From contig JACSRP010000114.1 of assembly GCA_014879665.1 (NCBI GenBank), positions 18,486 through 82,485 on the forward strand: a stretch of DNA of 64,000 nt, written 5' to 3'. Made by a program: the position numbers and the translations under genes. Shown here one piece after another: positions 29,786 to 37,910 of this stretch; positions within the stretch are counted from its first letter, which is position 1; the number at the start of each line of letters is the position of its first letter. This DNA is from Anaerolineae bacterium. Its GTDB lineage: Bacteria; Chloroflexota; Anaerolineae; Aggregatilineales; Phototrophicaceae. The notes under the pieces are model-generated. The model was not told where the DNA came from. It saw only the letters and a list, made by a program, of their open reading frames with translations, and did not search any database.

Positions 29786-29799
29786 GATCGGGGTGAAGC

Positions 29800-30429
29800 A
29801 TGCCAGGAAAACCAGACAACCGCGAGAAGAGCGACAACCGCGACGAGCGTCAGCCACGCAATCGGCGTGACCGCGGTGATCGTGATAATCGCGACAATCG
29901 CGACCGCGAAGAGCGTGAACCGCTCGAAGAGCGTGTCGTTGATATCAAGCGTGTTGCCAAAGTGATCAAGGGTGGTCGGCGCTTCGCCTTCCGTACCGTG
30001 GTCGTCGTTGGTGATACAAACGGACGTGTTGGCATTGGCATCGGCAAGGCGCGCGGCGTTCCAGATAGTATCCGCAAGGGTACGGATCGCGCCCGCCGTG
30101 TCATGGTCAAGGTCAATCTCTCAGGGACAACCATCCCGCATCCAGTCGTTGCCCGCTATGGCGGCGCGCAGGTTTTGCTGCGCCCTGCTGCCCCCGGTAC
30201 TGGCGTCATTGCCGGTGGTGGTGTGCGTGCTGTATTGGAAGCCGCTGGCGTCCGCGACATTGTGACCAAGAGCCAGGGCAGCTCAAACCTGTTGAACGTG
30301 GCAATGGCAACGTTGCTCGCGCTTCAGCAGCTACGAAGCGGCGAAGAAATCGCCACCATGCGTGGCAAGCCGATTGAAACGGTGCGTCCGTTCTTCGAAC
30401 GTAAAAAGATAGTGACGGAGGCGCAGTAG
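29800..30429 (+). CDS. rpsE: 30S ribosomal protein uS5 with charged N-terminal extension
   Basis: 209 residues. The core from ~residue 45 ([39 protein letters not shown]) matches uS5, which controls decoding fidelity; the helicase-like mRNA-contact region and [20 protein letters not shown] end are normal. The first ~45 residues are a low-complexity Arg/Asp/Asn string ([16 protein letters not shown]), absent from E. coli. It is probably disordered and solvent or RNA facing. Confidence 0.97.
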   Translation: MPGKPDNREKSDNRDERQPRNRRDRGDRDNRDNRDREEREPLEERVVDIKRVAKVIKGGRRFAFRTVVVVGDTNGRVGIGIGKARGVPDSIRKGTDRARRVMVKVNLSGTTIPHPVVARYGGAQVLLRPAAPGTGVIAGGGVRAVLEAAGVRDIVTKSQGSSNLLNVAMATLLALQQLRSGEEIATMRGKPIETVRPFFERKKIVTEAQ

Positions 30430-30433
30430 GGCC

Positions 30434-30634
30434 ATGGCTAACGATACAGCCAAAGCAAAGACAATTCGCATAACGCTGGTGAAAAGCCCGATTGGTTATG
30501 AAAAAAGTCAGGGTGCTACCGCGCGTGCGTTAGGTCTCACCAAACTGCACAAGTCGGTTGAAAAGCCAGACAATGACGCTGTACGTGGAATGATCTACAA
30601 GATCAACCACCTCGTGCGCGTGGAAGAGGCATAA
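30434..30634 (+). CDS. rpmD: 50S ribosomal protein uL30
   Basis: 66 residues. After a short hydrophilic start, [55 protein letters not shown] matches bacterial uL30. It sits 4 bp after rpsE and 2 bp before rplO, so all three are probably translated together. Confidence 0.97.
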   Translation: MANDTAKAKTIRITLVKSPIGYEKSQGATARALGLTKLHKSVEKPDNDAVRGMIYKINHLVRVEEA

Positions 30635-30636
30635 GT

Positions 30637-31161
30637 ATGAAGCTAAATGATCTTCAACCCGCTGAGGGATCAAAGACCAAGAAGACCCGCGTTGGCCGTG
30701 GTATCTCCGCTGGCAAAGGTAAAACTGCCGGTCGCGGTACCAAAGGCGCCGGTGCCCGTGGTCGTCATGCTCGCAAAGGCCCGTTCTTTGAAGGCGGTCA
30801 GCTTCCCCTCATTCGGCGTTTGCCATTCAAGCGTGGTTTCACTAATATCTTCCGTGTTGAATATCAGGAAGTGAACGTCGCAGATCTCGATGTCTTTGAT
30901 GCCGGCACAGTGATCACCGCTGCTTTGCTGGCCGACAAGGGCTTCATCCGTGATGCTAAGGATCCGGTGGTGGTACTCGGCAATGGCGATCTCACCAAGA
31001 AATTCACGGTGAAAGCCCACCGCTTTACCAAGACCGCGCAGAGCAAAATCGAAGCCGCCGGCGGCAGCATTGAAAAACTGGAACTGCTGGTGACTGGTGC
31101 TCGCGCAACGGTCAAGAAGCTTCCACAGGAGCAGCTTGCCAAACTGCAAGGCAAACAATAG
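30637..31161 (+). CDS. rplO: 50S ribosomal protein uL15
   Basis: 174 residues, somewhat longer than the ~145 of E. coli. The N-terminal part MKLNDLQPAEGSKTKKTRVGRGISAGKGKTAGRGTKGAGARG is the glycine-rich rRNA-binding extension. The C-terminal domain contains VNVADLDVFDAGTVITAALLADKGFI and VKAHRFTKTAQSKIEAAGGSIE. It is followed by the structured gap before secY. Confidence 0.97.
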   Translation: MKLNDLQPAEGSKTKKTRVGRGISAGKGKTAGRGTKGAGARGRHARKGPFFEGGQLPLIRRLPFKRGFTNIFRVEYQEVNVADLDVFDAGTVITAALLADKGFIRDAKDPVVVLGNGDLTKKFTVKAHRFTKTAQSKIEAAGGSIEKLELLVTGARATVKKLPQEQLAKLQGKQ

Positions 31162-31176
31162 CATGATTTCTTTAGA

Positions 31177-31263
31177 GCGAGGGTTTCGGCTTGGCTAACG
31201 CAGCCAGTCGAAAGTGAGAGGGGTAATTTTGCCTCACATCACGCCCTCGCGCTTTGCTTTTTT
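31177..31263 (+). promoter_or_regulatory. Three-way-junction RNA element with T tract before secY
   Basis: In the 128-bp rplO-secY gap, GCGAGGG (31177-31183) pairs with CCCTCGC (31244-31250). It encloses two hairpins: TTTCG with CGAAA plus GGCT with AGCC (loop AACGC), and GTGAG with CTCAC. Directly after lie CGCTTTGC and T6 (31258-31263), then the AAGGA ribosome-binding site. A branched fold ending in a T tract suggests termination or attenuation that would lower secY-adk-map expression relative to ribosomal proteins. It was read by eye; no covariation evidence is available. Confidence 0.5.
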
Positions 31264-31289
31264 CTGACGTTAGCACTAAGGACTCTGGC

Positions 31290-32603
31290 ATGATTGAAGG
31301 GCTTCGTAACGCCTTCCGCCTACCGGACTTGCGCAATAAACTGTTATTTACAGGGCTAATCCTGATTATCTACCAGTTTGCAGCGCATGTTCCCGTGGTC
31401 GGCGTTGATCGTAACGCACTTTCCTCGCTGATCGAAGGCCAAAGTGGCGGCATCATTGGCGTTCTCAACCTGCTTTCCGGCGGCGCAGTTTCCAACTTCT
31501 CCGTCATCGCCAACGGGGTATACCCGTATATCACGGCCAACATCATCATCACCGTGTTGACCCCCGTTATTCCCCGGCTGGAAGAACTCAGCAAGGAACC
31601 GGGTGGCCGCGAAACCATTGAACGCTACACCTATTATCTGGCTGTGCCGATGGCGATTATTCAATCCGTCAGCCAGATCCAGATTTTTAACTCCCTTGGG
31701 GGTCGCCCCATCATCCCCGGTTTCGGAACCGATCTGCTGCTGACGATTACCGTCATCGCAACCATGACCGCCGGCACATTGTTCGCCGTCTGGATGGGTA
31801 ATTTGATCACCGAACAGGGTATCGGTAACGGCGTCTCCATCATCATCTTCGCCGGTATCGTGGCACGCGCACCCACTGGCATCGCCCAACTGCTCGGCAG
31901 CTCCACGCAGCCCGCGTTTAACCTGATCCAGTTCATCTTGATCACCTTGATCAGTATTGTCGTGATCGTGATCATTCAAGAGGGCATCAGGCGAATACCC
32001 GTCCAGTATGGCAAGCGGGTTAGGGGGCGCAAACAATACGGCGGCGCCAGCACGCATATACCGCTCAAGGTCAATCCGGTAGGCATGATCCCGCTAATTT
32101 TCGCGCAGAGCATCATTACCTTCCCGGCCTTGATCGTCAGCCTTTTCCCTGATGGCGGCTTAAAAGACACCATCAATATAACTTTCGGCTCGCAGTCCGG
32201 GTTCATCTACTGGGCGACGCTCTTTGCGCTGGTGTTCGGGTTTACCTTCATTTACTCGGATATTCTGGTCAGTAATCAGAATCTCGCCGAAAACCTACAG
32301 CGTAACGGCGGGTTTATCCCCGGCATCCGTCCCGGTAAGAAGACGCAGGAATATATCCTGAGGGTAACGCGGCGTATCACGCTGATCGGCGCGGTATTCC
32401 TCGGCATGATCGCGGTATTCCCCGGCGTCATCGAGTTTATCAATCGTCTGCTCTTCCCCAGCGAGGTGATCAGCGGTAGCAATAATCCGGCGCTTGTGCT
32501 GGGCGGTTCCGCTTTGATCATCGTGGTTGGTGTGGTCATTGATACGATGCGCCAGCTTGAAGCGCAGTTGGTCATGCGCAATTACGACCGTTTCATCCGC
32601 TAA
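31290..32603 (+). CDS. secY: Preprotein translocase subunit SecY
   Basis: 437 residues from the ATG at 31290, which follows AAGGA; the ORF-track start at 31254 would begin inside the leader T tract. It is the ten-helix core channel of the Sec translocon. It begins MIEGLRNAFRLPDLRNKLLFTGLILIIYQ, has the plug-side segment GVDRNALSSL, the SIIIFAGIVAR region, EGIRRIPVQYGKR (cytoplasmic loop) and GGFIPGIRPGKKTQEYI. A 26-bp palindrome follows the stop. Confidence 0.98.
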   Translation: MIEGLRNAFRLPDLRNKLLFTGLILIIYQFAAHVPVVGVDRNALSSLIEGQSGGIIGVLNLLSGGAVSNFSVIANGVYPYITANIIITVLTPVIPRLEELSKEPGGRETIERYTYYLAVPMAIIQSVSQIQIFNSLGGRPIIPGFGTDLLLTITVIATMTAGTLFAVWMGNLITEQGIGNGVSIIIFAGIVARAPTGIAQLLGSSTQPAFNLIQFILITLISIVVIVIIQEGIRRIPVQYGKRVRGRKQYGGASTHIPLKVNPVGMIPLIFAQSIITFPALIVSLFPDGGLKDTINITFGSQSGFIYWATLFALVFGFTFIYSDILVSNQNLAENLQRNGGFIPGIRPGKKTQEYILRVTRRITLIGAVFLGMIAVFPGVIEFINRLLFPSEVISGSNNPALVLGGSALIIVVGVVIDTMRQLEAQLVMRNYDRFIR

Positions 32604-32642
32604 GCGGAGAGGGTCGTTCATAGGGTCATCGTTGTACTATTT

Positions 32643-32675
32643 CAAGAGCGCAGCATGCTGCGCTCTTGCTATTAT
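32643..32675 (+). terminator. Palindromic terminator after secY
   Basis: CAAGAGCGCAGCA and TGCTGCGCTCTTG make a perfect 26-bp palindrome (32643-32668), followed by CTATTATTT. It sits between secY and adk. The T content after the stem is moderate, so some read-through into adk is likely. Confidence 0.65.
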
Positions 32676-32709
32676 TTACACTGTTACAAGCTAACTTATG
32701 GAGTGCGCA

Positions 32710-33408
32710 ATGAGTTTGTTTGTTCTCTTAATGGGTGTTCAAGGCGCGGGCAAGGGTGAGCAGGCTCGCTTTATTACGCAAAAATATGGTATCCCGCAGC
32801 TTTCAACTGGTGATTTGTTCAGGGCGATGAAAACCCGTCAGGATGAATTTGCCCGTAAAATTCAGCAGCTTATGGCTGAAGGTCACTTGATTGATGATGC
32901 CACCACCTGTGAAGTCGTGCGTGAACGGCTGGCAATGCCCGATGCCCGGAACGGTGTGATTTTCGACGGCTTCCCCCGCACGCCCGCACAGGCCGAATGG
33001 CTGGATAATTACCTGAGCAATCATGATGCTGGCCTGAAGGCGGTTATCCTCCTAAAACTTGATCTCTATACAGCATTCAAACGTGCATTTGGGCGCGTAT
33101 CCGCAAAAGACGGCAAAACCTATAATCTTTATTCCAATAATGAAGGTGTCGAATTCGTCTTTGAGCCGCACCCTGAAGGGCAGTACCCTCCGCGCTTAAA
33201 AGCTGTCGTGAAAGTGACCGGTGACGAGTTGATCCGTCGCCCAGATGATGCTCACGCCCACGCTATCATCAAGCGTATTGATACTTACGTTGCTGAAACT
33301 GAGCCGTTAATCGAGTATTATGAACGTGAAGGCTTGCTGCGACGAATTGAAGCTTCAAAATCTATCGCGGCGGTAAGCAGTGAAATCGAGTCTATTCTCG
33401 ACTCTTAA
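32710..33408 (+). CDS. adk: Adenylate kinase, atypical P-loop and LID
   Basis: 232 residues from the ATG at 32710; the ATG at 32698 would add MECA. It converts ATP plus AMP into two ADP. The P-loop reads GVQGAGKGEQA, where nearly all adenylate kinases have GxPGxGKGT: Pro is Gln and Thr is Glu. The NMP-binding region (LSTGDLFRAM) and FDGFPRTPAQAEWLD are normal. The LID has no zinc Cys, is lengthened (LYSNNEGVEFVFEPHPEGQY), and ends RRPDD with KRIDTY. The usual LID GRR is GRV. It lies in the usual secY-adk-map order. Confidence 0.9.
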   Translation: MSLFVLLMGVQGAGKGEQARFITQKYGIPQLSTGDLFRAMKTRQDEFARKIQQLMAEGHLIDDATTCEVVRERLAMPDARNGVIFDGFPRTPAQAEWLDNYLSNHDAGLKAVILLKLDLYTAFKRAFGRVSAKDGKTYNLYSNNEGVEFVFEPHPEGQYPPRLKAVVKVTGDELIRRPDDAHAHAIIKRIDTYVAETEPLIEYYEREGLLRRIEASKSIAAVSSEIESILDS

Positions 33409-33551
33409 GCCATAAATGCGGAAGTTGTGACTATCGAGGATGTTTTTCGCAGGGACTCTGCATGTTGGGTTTGCTAGCAAAAACACTCTTTATGCTAATC
33501 TGCCGGTCATTCGCAATTTCCGCATCTAGACTATAGAAATGGGTGATATAG

Positions 33552-34364
33552 GTGTCTAACACAGCAGCGCGAAGCCGTGAAGCGCCCATTCTCAAAACCG
33601 CTGATGAAATCGCCATCATGCGTGAGGCTGGCCGAATCGTCGCTAGAGCTCATCAAGCGATGCGCGAAGCCGTCAAACCCGGCATTTCGACGGCCTTGCT
33701 CGATGAGATTGCCGAATCAGTTCTGCGCGATCACGGCGCGATCCCTGTTTTTAAGGGCTATCCCAAACCTGATTCGCCTGATTACCCCGCCACCATCAAT
33801 GCATCCATCAATAGCGAATTAGTGCATGGCATCCCCACCCCGAATCGCATTCTGAAAGAGGGCGACATCATCAGCTTGGATGTCGGCTGCACCTATAACG
33901 GCTTTGTTGGTGACGCCGCCTTTACCATGGGCGTAGGCGAGATCAAGCCCGCCGTTCAGCGGCTTCTGGATGTGACCGAGCAATCGTTATATATAGGCAT
34001 CAATGCTTCTATTGTCGGCAACGAGACCGCAGACGTAGCCATTGCCATCCAAACATTCGTCATGAAACATGGCTACAGCGTTGCCCGTGAATATACCGGG
34101 CATGGGGTAGGCCGTGACATGCACGAAGAGCCGCAGATTCCCAATTGGTGGCCGCGGGGTAAATTGCAGCGCGGATGGAAAAGTTACCCTGTCGTCGCCG
34201 GCATGACCTATGCCATCGAGCCGATGGTCATTGCTGGCCGCCCTGATCTGGTGGAACTCGATGACCACTGGACCGTCGCCACCAAAGATCGCTCCCTTTG
34301 CGCGCACTTTGAACATACCATCGCCGTCACCGATGGCGCACCAATTATCCTAACGCTGCCATGA
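33552..34364 (+). CDS. map: Type I methionine aminopeptidase
   Basis: 270 residues from the GTG at 33552. It removes the initiator Met from new proteins. All five metal ligands of the pita-bread fold are visible: two Asp in ISLDVGCTYNGFVGDAAF, His in TGHGVGRDMHEEP, Glu in YAIEPMV, and Glu in HFEHTIAVT. The upstream gap of 143 bp contains a long-range inverted repeat ATGCGGAA/TTCCGCAT (33416 and 33518). Two hairpins follow the stop. Confidence 0.96.
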   Translation: MSNTAARSREAPILKTADEIAIMREAGRIVARAHQAMREAVKPGISTALLDEIAESVLRDHGAIPVFKGYPKPDSPDYPATINASINSELVHGIPTPNRILKEGDIISLDVGCTYNGFVGDAAFTMGVGEIKPAVQRLLDVTEQSLYIGINASIVGNETADVAIAIQTFVMKHGYSVAREYTGHGVGRDMHEEPQIPNWWPRGKLQRGWKSYPVVAGMTYAIEPMVIAGRPDLVELDDHWTVATKDRSLCAHFEHTIAVTDGAPIILTLP

Positions 34365-34375
34365 TGAGGTACCAT

Positions 34376-34414
34376 ACAGGTTGTCAACCTGTGCTGAGGA
34401 TTAATCCGGCTCAG
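34376..34414 (+). other. Tandem hairpins after map
   Basis: ACAGGTTG-T-CAACCTGT (34376-34392) is followed by CTGAG-CTCAG enclosing the palindrome GGATTAATCC (34394-34414). They lie between the map stop and the rpmJ promoter. No T tract follows, so they could be transcript 3'-end stabilisers or weak terminators. Confidence 0.4.
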
Positions 34415-34443
34415 TTGGCGAACTAATCATCGAAAACTCACCG

Positions 34444-34472
34444 TAGACGGGGAAACATTTGGCATTTATAAT
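34444..34472 (+). promoter_or_regulatory. Promoter of the alpha operon (rpmJ-rpsM-...)
   Basis: A consensus TATAAT (-10, 34467-34472) lies 17 bp after TAGACG (-35, 34444-34449, four of six matches). It is 45 bp upstream of rpmJ, so transcription would start near 34479 with a short leader. Confidence 0.75.
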
Positions 34473-34516
34473 GCCTCCTCTGTTATTTGGAAACCAAAGT
34501 AAGTTAGGAACTGGTT

Positions 34517-34630
34517 ATGCGCGTGAGAGCATCTGTCAAGCGGCGCTGCCCGAAGTGCCGCGTGATCAAGCGCCATGGTAACGTCATGGTGATCTGCGAT
34601 AACCCCAAGCACAAACAGCGTCAGGGTTAA
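34517..34630 (+). CDS. rpmJ: 50S ribosomal protein bL36
   Basis: 37 residues, too short for the ORF track. The ATG at 34517 gives [21 protein letters not shown], then [15 protein letters not shown] and a TAA. The zinc knuckle is Cys-x2-Cys, a later Cys and a His, so this is the zinc-binding form. It opens the alpha operon, 22 bp before rpsM, with no infA gene ahead of it. Confidence 0.97.
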   Translation: MRVRASVKRRCPKCRVIKRHGNVMVICDNPKHKQRQG

Positions 34631-34652
34631 AATCGGGCGGAGAGAAGAACCA

Positions 34653-35039
34653 ATGGCACGTATTGAAGGGGTAGACCTGCCCCGTGATAAACGAATTGAA
34701 ATTGCGCTGACGTACATTTACGGCGTTGGTCGCCCTACGAGCCGCAATCTGCTGGCTCAAACCGGCGTCAACCCGAATACGCGCGTCAAAGACCTGACCG
34801 AAGCTGAGCTTCAGTCACTGCGCGATGCGCTGAACCCGTTTACGCTTGAAGGCGATCTGCGCCGTGAAGTGCAGCTCAATATTAAGCGTCTTTCGGAAAT
34901 CGGCGCGTATCGTGGCCTGCGTCACCGTCGTAATCTGCCGGTGCGTGGCCAACGTACTCGTACCAACGCCCGTACCCGCAAGGGGCCGAAAAAGACGGTA
35001 CCAGGGCGTGGTCGTCGTCGTGGCGCAACGAAGAAGTAA
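34653..35039 (+). CDS. rpsM: 30S ribosomal protein uS13
   Basis: 128 residues. uS13 contacts the P-site tRNA and the 50S subunit through bridges. The sequence [33 protein letters not shown] and the C-terminal [30 protein letters not shown] are typical. It is followed by a 150-bp gap with a nested hairpin before rpsK. Confidence 0.98.
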   Translation: MARIEGVDLPRDKRIEIALTYIYGVGRPTSRNLLAQTGVNPNTRVKDLTEAELQSLRDALNPFTLEGDLRREVQLNIKRLSEIGAYRGLRHRRNLPVRGQRTRTNARTRKGPKKTVPGRGRRRGATKK

Positions 35040-35118
35040 TTCATCTCGTATCGCGCTGTTTTGATGGCTGGCGAGCGCCTCCCGGCACCGCCGCCGTGAT
35101 CATCTCATTGTCGGAAAC

Positions 35119-35155
35119 GAAGGCGCCCTCTCTCAATTTTGAGATTGGGCGCTTC
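35119..35155 (+). terminator. Nested hairpin between rpsM and rpsK
   Basis: GCGCCC pairs with GGGCGC around an inner TCTCAA/TTGAGA stem, and GAA/TTC extends the base past a bulged G. TTCTT follows. Placed inside a ribosomal operon, it could be a partial terminator or a regulatory site for a ribosomal protein. The remaining rpsM-rpsK gap shows no gene. Confidence 0.45.
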
Positions 35156-35189
35156 TTACCGCAAGGAAGTCAGAGAGGACAACTGAGGA

Positions 35190-35603
35190 ATGCCACGTAC
35201 ACCGGCAAAAAAGGGTGGTACCGCGCGCCGCGCAACCACCAAGAAGATAACAAAGAACATCCCTTACGGGCAGGCGCACATTTTTGCAACCTTCAATAAC
35301 ACCATCGTTTCCTTAACGGATCAGTCCGGTAATGTCGTTTCGTGGGCCAGCGCGGGCACGAGCGGTTTCAAGGGCAGCCGTAAAAGCACCCCCTATGCAG
35401 CGCGCGTTGCGGCACAAACCGCTTCTGAAACTGCGCAGCAGCACGGTATGCAGGAAGTGGATGTGTTTGTGAAGGGGCCGGGGCCCGGTCGTGAAGCGGC
35501 CATTCGTGCCATCCAGTCCAGCGGCGTAAAAGTGCGTTCCATCACCGATGTGACGCCAATCCCGCACAATGGCGTGCGTCCGCCGAAGAAACGCCGCGTC
35601 TAA
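35190..35603 (+). CDS. rpsK: 30S ribosomal protein uS11
   Basis: 137 residues. uS11 lines the mRNA exit on the platform. [25 protein letters not shown] (approximate), [25 protein letters not shown] and [44 protein letters not shown] mark the family. rpsD, which often comes next, is absent; rpoA follows after 58 bp. Confidence 0.98.
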   Translation: MPRTPAKKGGTARRATTKKITKNIPYGQAHIFATFNNTIVSLTDQSGNVVSWASAGTSGFKGSRKSTPYAARVAAQTASETAQQHGMQEVDVFVKGPGPGREAAIRAIQSSGVKVRSITDVTPIPHNGVRPPKKRRV

Positions 35604-35661
35604 TAGATGAACAGTTTTCGGACGATAGTATTGATCCGATGGTCGGAATTGGAGGCGCGGA

Positions 35662-36645
35662 TTGTCAATGAATAATATGGTGCTGCCGCACAAGGTTGAA
35701 AGCGACGCCACGACTCGTAGTTATGGCCGTTTTGTCATTAGTCCGCTGGAAAGCGGCTATGGCCTAACGCTGGGTACGGCGCTTCGCCGCGTGCTGCTTT
35801 CGTCACTTTCCGGCGCGGCTGTGACGAGTATACGTATTTCTGACGTGCATCACGAATTTAGCGCCATTCCCAACGTGCGCGAAGACATGACCCAGCTTAT
35901 TTTGCAGGTCAAGCAGCTTCGCTTGCGCGTATTTGATGTGGAACAGGGGCGGTTGCGCCTTGAACATCGTGGCGAAGGTACAGTGACGGCAGCAGATATC
36001 ATTTGCCCGCCGGAAGTGGAGATCATCAATACCGATCTCTATCTGTTCACGGCTGATTCGCCTGATGCGCACATCGAAATGGAATTTGAGGTTCAGGCTG
36101 GCCGTGGCTACAGCCCGGCAGATGAGCGTGGCCGTTTACCAATTGGTGAACTTCCGGTAGATGCTATCTTTAGCCCGATTCGCCGTGTCAACTTTGACGT
36201 AGAACGTGCTCGTGTAGCCCAGCGCACCAACTATGACAAGCTGATCATTGAAATCTGGACGGATGGCACTATTCGCCCTGAAGATGCCCTGAGCCAGTCG
36301 GCGCAGATTATGATGAAGCATCTGACGCCTATTGCCGGGGTTGACTTTACGGGCTATGCCGCGCAAATCGAAATGGGCGGCGATGAAATTGAAAATGACC
36401 GCCAGAGCCAGCTTTATGAAAAGCCGATTGAAGAACTTGACCTTAGCGTTCGAGTCTTTAATTCGCTGAAACGTACTGGGATTACCACTATTGGTGATGT
36501 CCTTGATATGTTGGATCGCGGGCCAGATGCAATGTTGGCGATTCGCAACTTTGGCGAGAAATCGCTGGATGAGCTGGTCGTTAAGTTGAAAGAAAAGGGC
36601 TATCTGCCAGAAGATGCGCAGATTCCCACAGAGATGAATGATTAA
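35662..36645 (+). CDS. rpoA: DNA-directed RNA polymerase subunit alpha
   Basis: 327 residues from the TTG at 35662, favoured because GGAGG ends 6 bp before it; ATG at 35668 is 12 bp away and is the alternative. The N-terminal assembly domain shows YGLTLGTALRRVLLSSLSGAAVTSIRI and the insert MTQLILQVKQLRLRV. The C-terminal domain (~255-320), which binds UP elements and activators, reads LDLSVRVFNSLKRTGITTIGDVLDM and NFGEKSLDELVVKLKEKGYLP. Confidence 0.97.
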   Translation: MSMNNMVLPHKVESDATTRSYGRFVISPLESGYGLTLGTALRRVLLSSLSGAAVTSIRISDVHHEFSAIPNVREDMTQLILQVKQLRLRVFDVEQGRLRLEHRGEGTVTAADIICPPEVEIINTDLYLFTADSPDAHIEMEFEVQAGRGYSPADERGRLPIGELPVDAIFSPIRRVNFDVERARVAQRTNYDKLIIEIWTDGTIRPEDALSQSAQIMMKHLTPIAGVDFTGYAAQIEMGGDEIENDRQSQLYEKPIEELDLSVRVFNSLKRTGITTIGDVLDMLDRGPDAMLAIRNFGEKSLDELVVKLKEKGYLPEDAQIPTEMND

Positions 36646-36666
36646 GGTCGAAACGAGGACGTTGCA

Positions 36667-37062
36667 ATGCGACACCGCGTAAAAGGTAAACACCTCAAAC
36701 GGTCATCGGACAATCGCCGCCAACTGCGTTTGGCGCTGGCGACTGCGCTGCTTGAACATGAGCGGATTGAAACCACTCTGGCGAAAGCGCAGTTCATCCG
36801 TGATGATGTCGAGAAGATGGTCACAACGGCAAAGCATGGTCTGGCATCTGATGACCCTGCCGACGGCGTGCACGCCCGCCGTTTGGTCGCTTCCCAGTTG
36901 AATAATAATCGTGAGCTGGTCGGCAAGCTGTTCAACACCATTGCCCCGCGCTATGCTTCCCGTCAGGGCGGCTACACCCGTATCTACAAACTGGGGCCGC
37001 GCAAGGGTGATAATGCTGAAATGGTCTTGCTTGAGTTTGTTGATCGTACCGTCGAAAGTTAG
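36667..37062 (+). CDS. rplQ: 50S ribosomal protein bL17
   Basis: 131 residues. bL17 lies near the tunnel exit. MRHRVKGKHLKRSSDNRRQLRLALATALLEHERIETTLAKAQFIRDDVEKMVTTA is the family N-terminus, and RQGGYTRIYKLGPRKGDNAEMVLLEFVD its C-terminal end. It follows rpoA by 21 bp and is 17 bp before truA. Confidence 0.98.
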   Translation: MRHRVKGKHLKRSSDNRRQLRLALATALLEHERIETTLAKAQFIRDDVEKMVTTAKHGLASDDPADGVHARRLVASQLNNNRELVGKLFNTIAPRYASRQGGYTRIYKLGPRKGDNAEMVLLEFVDRTVES

Positions 37063-37079
37063 ACGGTCTTTATCCGGGC

Positions 37080-37835
37080 ATGGCCGTCCGGCGGTTTCGC
37101 GCACGACTAGCCTATGATGGCACGGGTTACAGCGGCTTTCAGCGTCAAGCGAAAGCCATACCGACCATTCAGGCAGAAGTAGAAACCGCAATCGTGAAAG
37201 TCACCGCGCAAACGGTGACCGTGATCGGGGCCGGGCGAACCGATACCGGCGTACATGCCACCGGGCAGGTGATAGCGTTCGATGTTGAATGGGCGCATTC
37301 CGATCAGGCGCTGCTTGCAGCTCTGAACCAGGCGCTTCCTGAAGACATCGCGCTTCAAGATATCCGGCAGCAAGAAGGGTTTCATCCACGCTTCGATGCT
37401 GTCTCGCGCATTTACAAATACTCGCTCTGCCAATCGCCGGTCAGGCAGCCGCTGCTGCGAAACCGCGCGTGGCATATTTATCACCCACTGAACGGTGACA
37501 TCATGGCGTGCTGCGCCGCGCTGCTCATCGGACGGCAGAATTTTGCCGCATTAGGCAAGCCATCGCAGGGTGATAACACGGTACGCACGATCCATCGCGC
37601 CCAATGGGAGCGTTCTGCTGCTGCGAATGTAGAAAGCTGGACGTTTACTGTTGAGGCTGATGGTTTTTTGCAGCACATGGTTCGGCGTATGGTCAGCTGG
37701 ATGGTTGCGGCAGGGTTGGGCAGACTTTCAGTCGAGCGATTTGCTGAAGCCGTGCAACAAAAAACGATGCTGCACATTGCGCTCGCGCCCCCGCAGGGGC
37801 TGGCGCTGGCGCAGGTCAAATATGTGGATGAATAG
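37080..37835 (+). CDS. truA: tRNA pseudouridine(38-40) synthase TruA
   Basis: 251 residues. TruA isomerises uridines 38-40 in the tRNA anticodon stem. The catalytic Asp is in GAGRTDTGVHATGQV; RLAYDGTGYSGFQRQ at the start and RIYKYSLC plus GFLQHMVRRMVSWMV complete the fold. It lies in the common rplQ-truA-rplM-rpsI order. Confidence 0.96.
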   Translation: MAVRRFRARLAYDGTGYSGFQRQAKAIPTIQAEVETAIVKVTAQTVTVIGAGRTDTGVHATGQVIAFDVEWAHSDQALLAALNQALPEDIALQDIRQQEGFHPRFDAVSRIYKYSLCQSPVRQPLLRNRAWHIYHPLNGDIMACCAALLIGRQNFAALGKPSQGDNTVRTIHRAQWERSAAANVESWTFTVEADGFLQHMVRRMVSWMVAAGLGRLSVERFAEAVQQKTMLHIALAPPQGLALAQVKYVDE

Positions 37836-37910
37836 AATAACGGTCGCTGGCGATCTTGCGCTGGCTGACATATTGAAATGCGGGAGAGACGCCCGCGGAG
37901 GTTTGTGAGA

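Noticed and set aside
31356-32057. 233-residue minus-strand ORF opposite secY
   Set aside because: Asp/Gly-rich shadow typical of the complement of a hydrophobic membrane gene.
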